Below, piece by piece: positions 61,001 through 64,000 of a stretch of 64,000 nucleotides of DNA (position 1 is the first letter of the stretch; each line of letters opens with the position of its first letter). This DNA is from Montifringilla adamsi (taxonomy: Eukaryota > Chordata > Aves > Passeriformes > Passeridae), in the NCBI GenBank assembly GCA_017590115.1, contig JAGGNK010012559.1, positions 3,331,236 to 3,395,235 on the forward strand, written 5' to 3'. The notes below the pieces were generated by a model, which saw only the letters and a program-made list of their open reading frames with translations, was not told the DNA's origin and ran no database searches. The translations under genes were made by a program, and so were the position numbers.

Positions 61001-61712
61001 GAGACAGAGCAGGGACAGCCAGCAGCTGCCCTGGGGTGGATTTTCTGTTTGGAGTCACCAACAGCACGTGTCAGGTCTGGTGTCGAGGGGACAGACCCAC
61101 AGAGAGATGGAATATGCAAAGGGCAACCAGCTCTGGGCACCCACTGCTCCACCTCGGTGCTGGCAGCAGGACTGGGCTGGGTGCCAGCACAGAGGCTCTC
61201 CAGGAAGGTCACAGCAAAGGGACATCCTGGTGGCTTCACCCATGTCCACCCAGTGACCGTGGGGTGCAACAGTCCCCAGAGTGCTCGGGGCTGGCAGGGC
61301 ACGGGTTATTCCCATTGGCATCATGAGCCCTCTGCTCTGTACCTTACTTTGACGTTTCTCAAAAAAAAAAAAAGAAAAAAAAGAAAAGAAAAAAAAATAA
61401 ACAGAAAAAGAGTGGGAAAAAAAGGAAAAAATAGTCTCCGTGACATTCAGGGGATTTTCCTTTGTGGACATGCAGAATTTCTATGAATATAGTTTTTTGT
61501 AAACATTTTGTAACAATTTTGGTTTCATAGTAACTGTGTTACTTGCTGATCATTCTAGGCTGATGTAAATACAATTTCCAAAAAATAAAAAAAAAAAAAG
61601 AAAAAATTCTGATTATTTTCCTTTTTAAGACACTGTGATATATCAAAGTGCACAGTTTGCTGTATGAAGTAATATGGTTTTAAATTTTAAATAAATAATT
61701 TCTAGAAAATAA
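58006..61712 (+). other. GRIK3: GRIK3 3' UTR
   Basis: About 3.7 kb from the stop codon to an inferred cleavage site after AATAAA 61690-61695. It holds A-rich runs (58096-58130, 61360-61400, 61583-61605) and several earlier AATAAA hexamers (58425, 60245, 61395, 61584). The last 250 bp is AT-rich with TTTTGTAAAC and GTAAATACAATTTCC and looks conserved. Mammalian GRIK3 also has a multi-kilobase 3' UTR. The extent is inferred; no transcript data were available. Confidence 0.7.
61690..61695 (+). terminator. GRIK3: Probable distal GRIK3 poly(A) signal
   Basis: AATAAA in TTTTAAATAAATAATT, followed within 40 bases by the T/G-rich AAGTTTATGCCTGTTTATAC, a plausible downstream element. Cleavage would fall near 61710. 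Confidence 0.6.
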
Positions 61713-64000
61713 TGAAGTTTATGCCTGTTTATACTCAACATCTCCCTTCCTTCTTGCTCAGATTCTGTCCCAAACTCCCACTGTCTACCAACACCCCAAC
61801 TCTATCACCCATAAAGCCTGTGATGATAAAACCAGTTCCCAACTGGACCCAAACACCTGGGCAATGCTGCTGGTGCTGCTCACCAAGGGGGTTTGGGCAG
61901 GTTTGGGGCAGTGGTGATGGTCTCAGGAGAGGAAGGGAAGGTCCCACTTTTGGCCAGAGGGAGGGAAGAGACCATGAAGCTCAGCCAGGACAGTTCTCCC
62001 CGCCCTCACAGCTTGATATCAGACAGGTAATTAAACCTGGATATTCCATGAAGAGCCATCCACAGGAGCTCTCTCTGTCGTGGTTTGCCTGGAGGCTGCC
62101 TCAGCTTTTCATCACCGAGAGGAGCAGGAGCCCCAACAAGGCTGCCAGGTTCATAAAGGCTCTGTTTGCCTCTTCCCTCCCATGTAAGTCAAAAATCTTA
62201 TTAGCCCCATAAAAGCTGAGAGCACCCTAAAGGCCAGTGTTTAATAAGCTAAATCTTTATGGCTCTGCTTTGTTATATCGAGGCAGGGAGGGAACCTCTG
62301 CAGTTCCTGGGATGGGAGCAGTGAGTGCAGTCGGAGCTCTGCCCTTTCTACAGAGATAAAACAGACCCCAAAAGTGGAGGCACAGCCCCAGGGGTGGCTC
62401 TGGGCTTCAGTGGCACAGCCCGCTGAGAAATAAAGACAACTCCTTCCCATTTTTTAAGTATTTTCAAGGGTCACCCTCAAAAATCTTTCACATCTCTATT
62501 CGGTTGAGTCCCTGGAAAGGCAAAGCTTTGAGGCTGGTGCTGAGGGGGATCAGCAGAGCCAAGCCCAGCCTCACTTTAATGCTCTGAACCCTGATCAATA
62601 TGCAAAGAACACAGCAAAAAAGAAGAAGGGGAAAAGGTAAAAGCAACGGATGCCTTTGCAAATCTGCTTCTGCATCACTTAGCATGAGAGACCTTCTCAG
62701 GGAACAAAATCCCTTCCCACGTGCCGAGGGAATGGGAGCTCCCAGCTGCGGGGACAGCAGGGGCAGGACGGGGCTGACCCCGCGTGACAAACCTCCGGCT
62801 GCGCCAGGAATACCAGGAATTGTCAACATAAATCGTTATCAGCATTAACGGCAGGCAGCAATTAACCTTGTCAGTCAGCAGCTCACCCTTTAGTGCCTGT
62901 GACCCACCGCCTGGAAGCTGCCAATCACCTCCCAATGAATAATGAATGAGACAACAGATTTCACTCATAAAACAGCAGTTCCCTTCCCTTTAAGCATCAA
63001 TTAATCCCTCTGGGCAAAATATGGAGAAAATCAGGGAATGGTGAGAGGTGTCTGCCCACCCTCCCGCCACCCAGTCCCAGCCATGCACCTTCAGACATTT
63101 CAGATTTTCAGCTCAGCGGAGAATAATTTTTAACCTGGATCTCTTCCAGCAAAATCCCATTTCAAAGCAGTAATTGTACATCTGCGAGCAGGTGTTCTGC
63201 TGACCCGGGGTGTCAGTGCTCTCATACATCCCTGTGCCCTCTCACAGGCAGCTGACATGGGCCACCACGACCCCTCTGTGCACTCTTGTTCTCTGTGAGC
63301 ACCAACTCCCTTCTTCTCCCCAAACCAAACCAGACACAATCTCTGCCACTCGGGGAGGACCCAGGCAAGTTTGGACCTGAATGTTTTCACAGGTAAATTG
63401 CACTTGTTTTCCCTAATGGAAATTTGGGAATGATGGCAGCAGGTAATCCATTGTCTCCTCTGGTGCCTGCCAGAGTGGGTTGGGCAGGACAGTCCCTGCA
63501 CGGTATAAAAACTGTGTTTGCATCACTCTTACAAGGCCCAAACAACCATGGAAATGGGGAGCAGCCCCTGCATATAATAACTTTCCATTTAATAACACCC
63601 TTGTCTGTCTGGCATCAGGATCTTCCTGAGATTTTCACAAGTGGCATTATCTCATCCCAACCCAGCTTACTCAGCATGACAGGTTGATCCCAGCTCATGC
63701 CACCTCCATCTCTAGCTCCACAGATGAGAAATTGGAGCGACTTGCAGCATAACCAGGAGCTGTGGAGCCTCCTCCAGAGACCCCCTCCTTTATTCCCCCT
63801 TCCAGAATGGGAACGGGGTCAGCTGGGCCCTGCAGAACCAGGGGGTGATGCCAGTGAGAAGTGGAGCCCAGCAGAAAGGTGAATAGCACAGAAAGAAACC
63901 TGCCCTGAGCCTCCTGACACAGCCTGGATCCAAACTGGATTGTGACATTTGGAAGAATTTGGTGACATTTCCCGTCAAGAGTTTTTGTGCAACTTCAGCA
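61713..64000. other. Downstream intergenic sequence
   Basis: No gene, RNA or named transposon was recognised. All ORFs are under 170 codons, without known domains or codon bias. The block 62800-62960 (CATAAATCGTTATCAGCATTAACGG region, then CAGCAATTAACC) is AT-rich and might be a conserved element. The next gene is beyond the window. Confidence 0.7.

Noticed and set aside
60944..61486. 180-codon ORF with a Lys-rich end in the 3' UTR
   Set aside because: The Lys run is the genomic A-rich tract near 61360; nothing else suggests coding.
61713..64000. A possible neighbouring gene downstream
   Set aside because: No ORF shows domain similarity or paired splice sites; the longest (166 codons at 61712) overlaps the gene end and has no recognisable features.

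Overview
The window is vertebrate nuclear DNA, almost certainly from a songbird (passerine). It holds one gene on the + strand: the 3' nine-tenths of GRIK3, which encodes the kainate-type ionotropic glutamate receptor subunit GluK3 (GluR7). Fifteen exons, equivalent to exons 2-16 of the human gene, were placed by hand. All introns are bounded by GT and AG, every phase matches, and the spliced frame is open for 880 complete residues plus one split codon, ending at TAG 58003-58005. Adding the 38 residues that precede the split codon in human GluK3 gives 919 residues, the human length. Exon 1 (5' UTR, signal peptide, first residues) and the promoter lie upstream of base 1. Residue numbers below use this 919-residue scheme. 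The paralogue call rests on GluK3-specific residues (D790/H793, the [14 protein letters not shown] stretch and the C-terminal tail) and agrees with my memory of the human protein; no search was run.

Layout: 1-6322 end of intron 1; 6323-31591 exons 2-10 (amino-terminal domain and first half of the ligand-binding domain); 31592-40854 intron 10, the longest complete intron; 40855-49230 exons 11-13 (rest of S1, M1, pore loop, M3); 55752-57810 exons 14-16 region (S2, M4, tail); 58006 to about 61712 the 3' UTR; 61713-64000 intergenic sequence without a recognisable gene.

The introns carry the accessory content. There are solo LTRs of at least three endogenous-retrovirus families (one complete, TG...CA, with a perfect 6-bp target duplication), one CR1 3' end, several GC-rich minisatellites (about 17.07-17.89, 25.67-26.21 and 33.17-34.13 kb), and smaller tandem repeats. 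A sequence in intron 4 is present three times. A 1.2-kb tandem duplication in intron 7 is nearly perfect and contains a second, truncated copy of exon 8. Several AT-rich intronic stretches look like conserved regulatory elements, but this is unproven.

I see no operon, CRISPR array, tRNA, rRNA or undescribed multi-gene system. The long ORFs in the minisatellites are artefacts of repeat period and base composition. The observations most worth checking are the partial exon 8 duplication, the LTR that ends 32 bp before the exon 12 acceptor, the homogenised minisatellites and a perfect 24-bp palindrome after exon 10.
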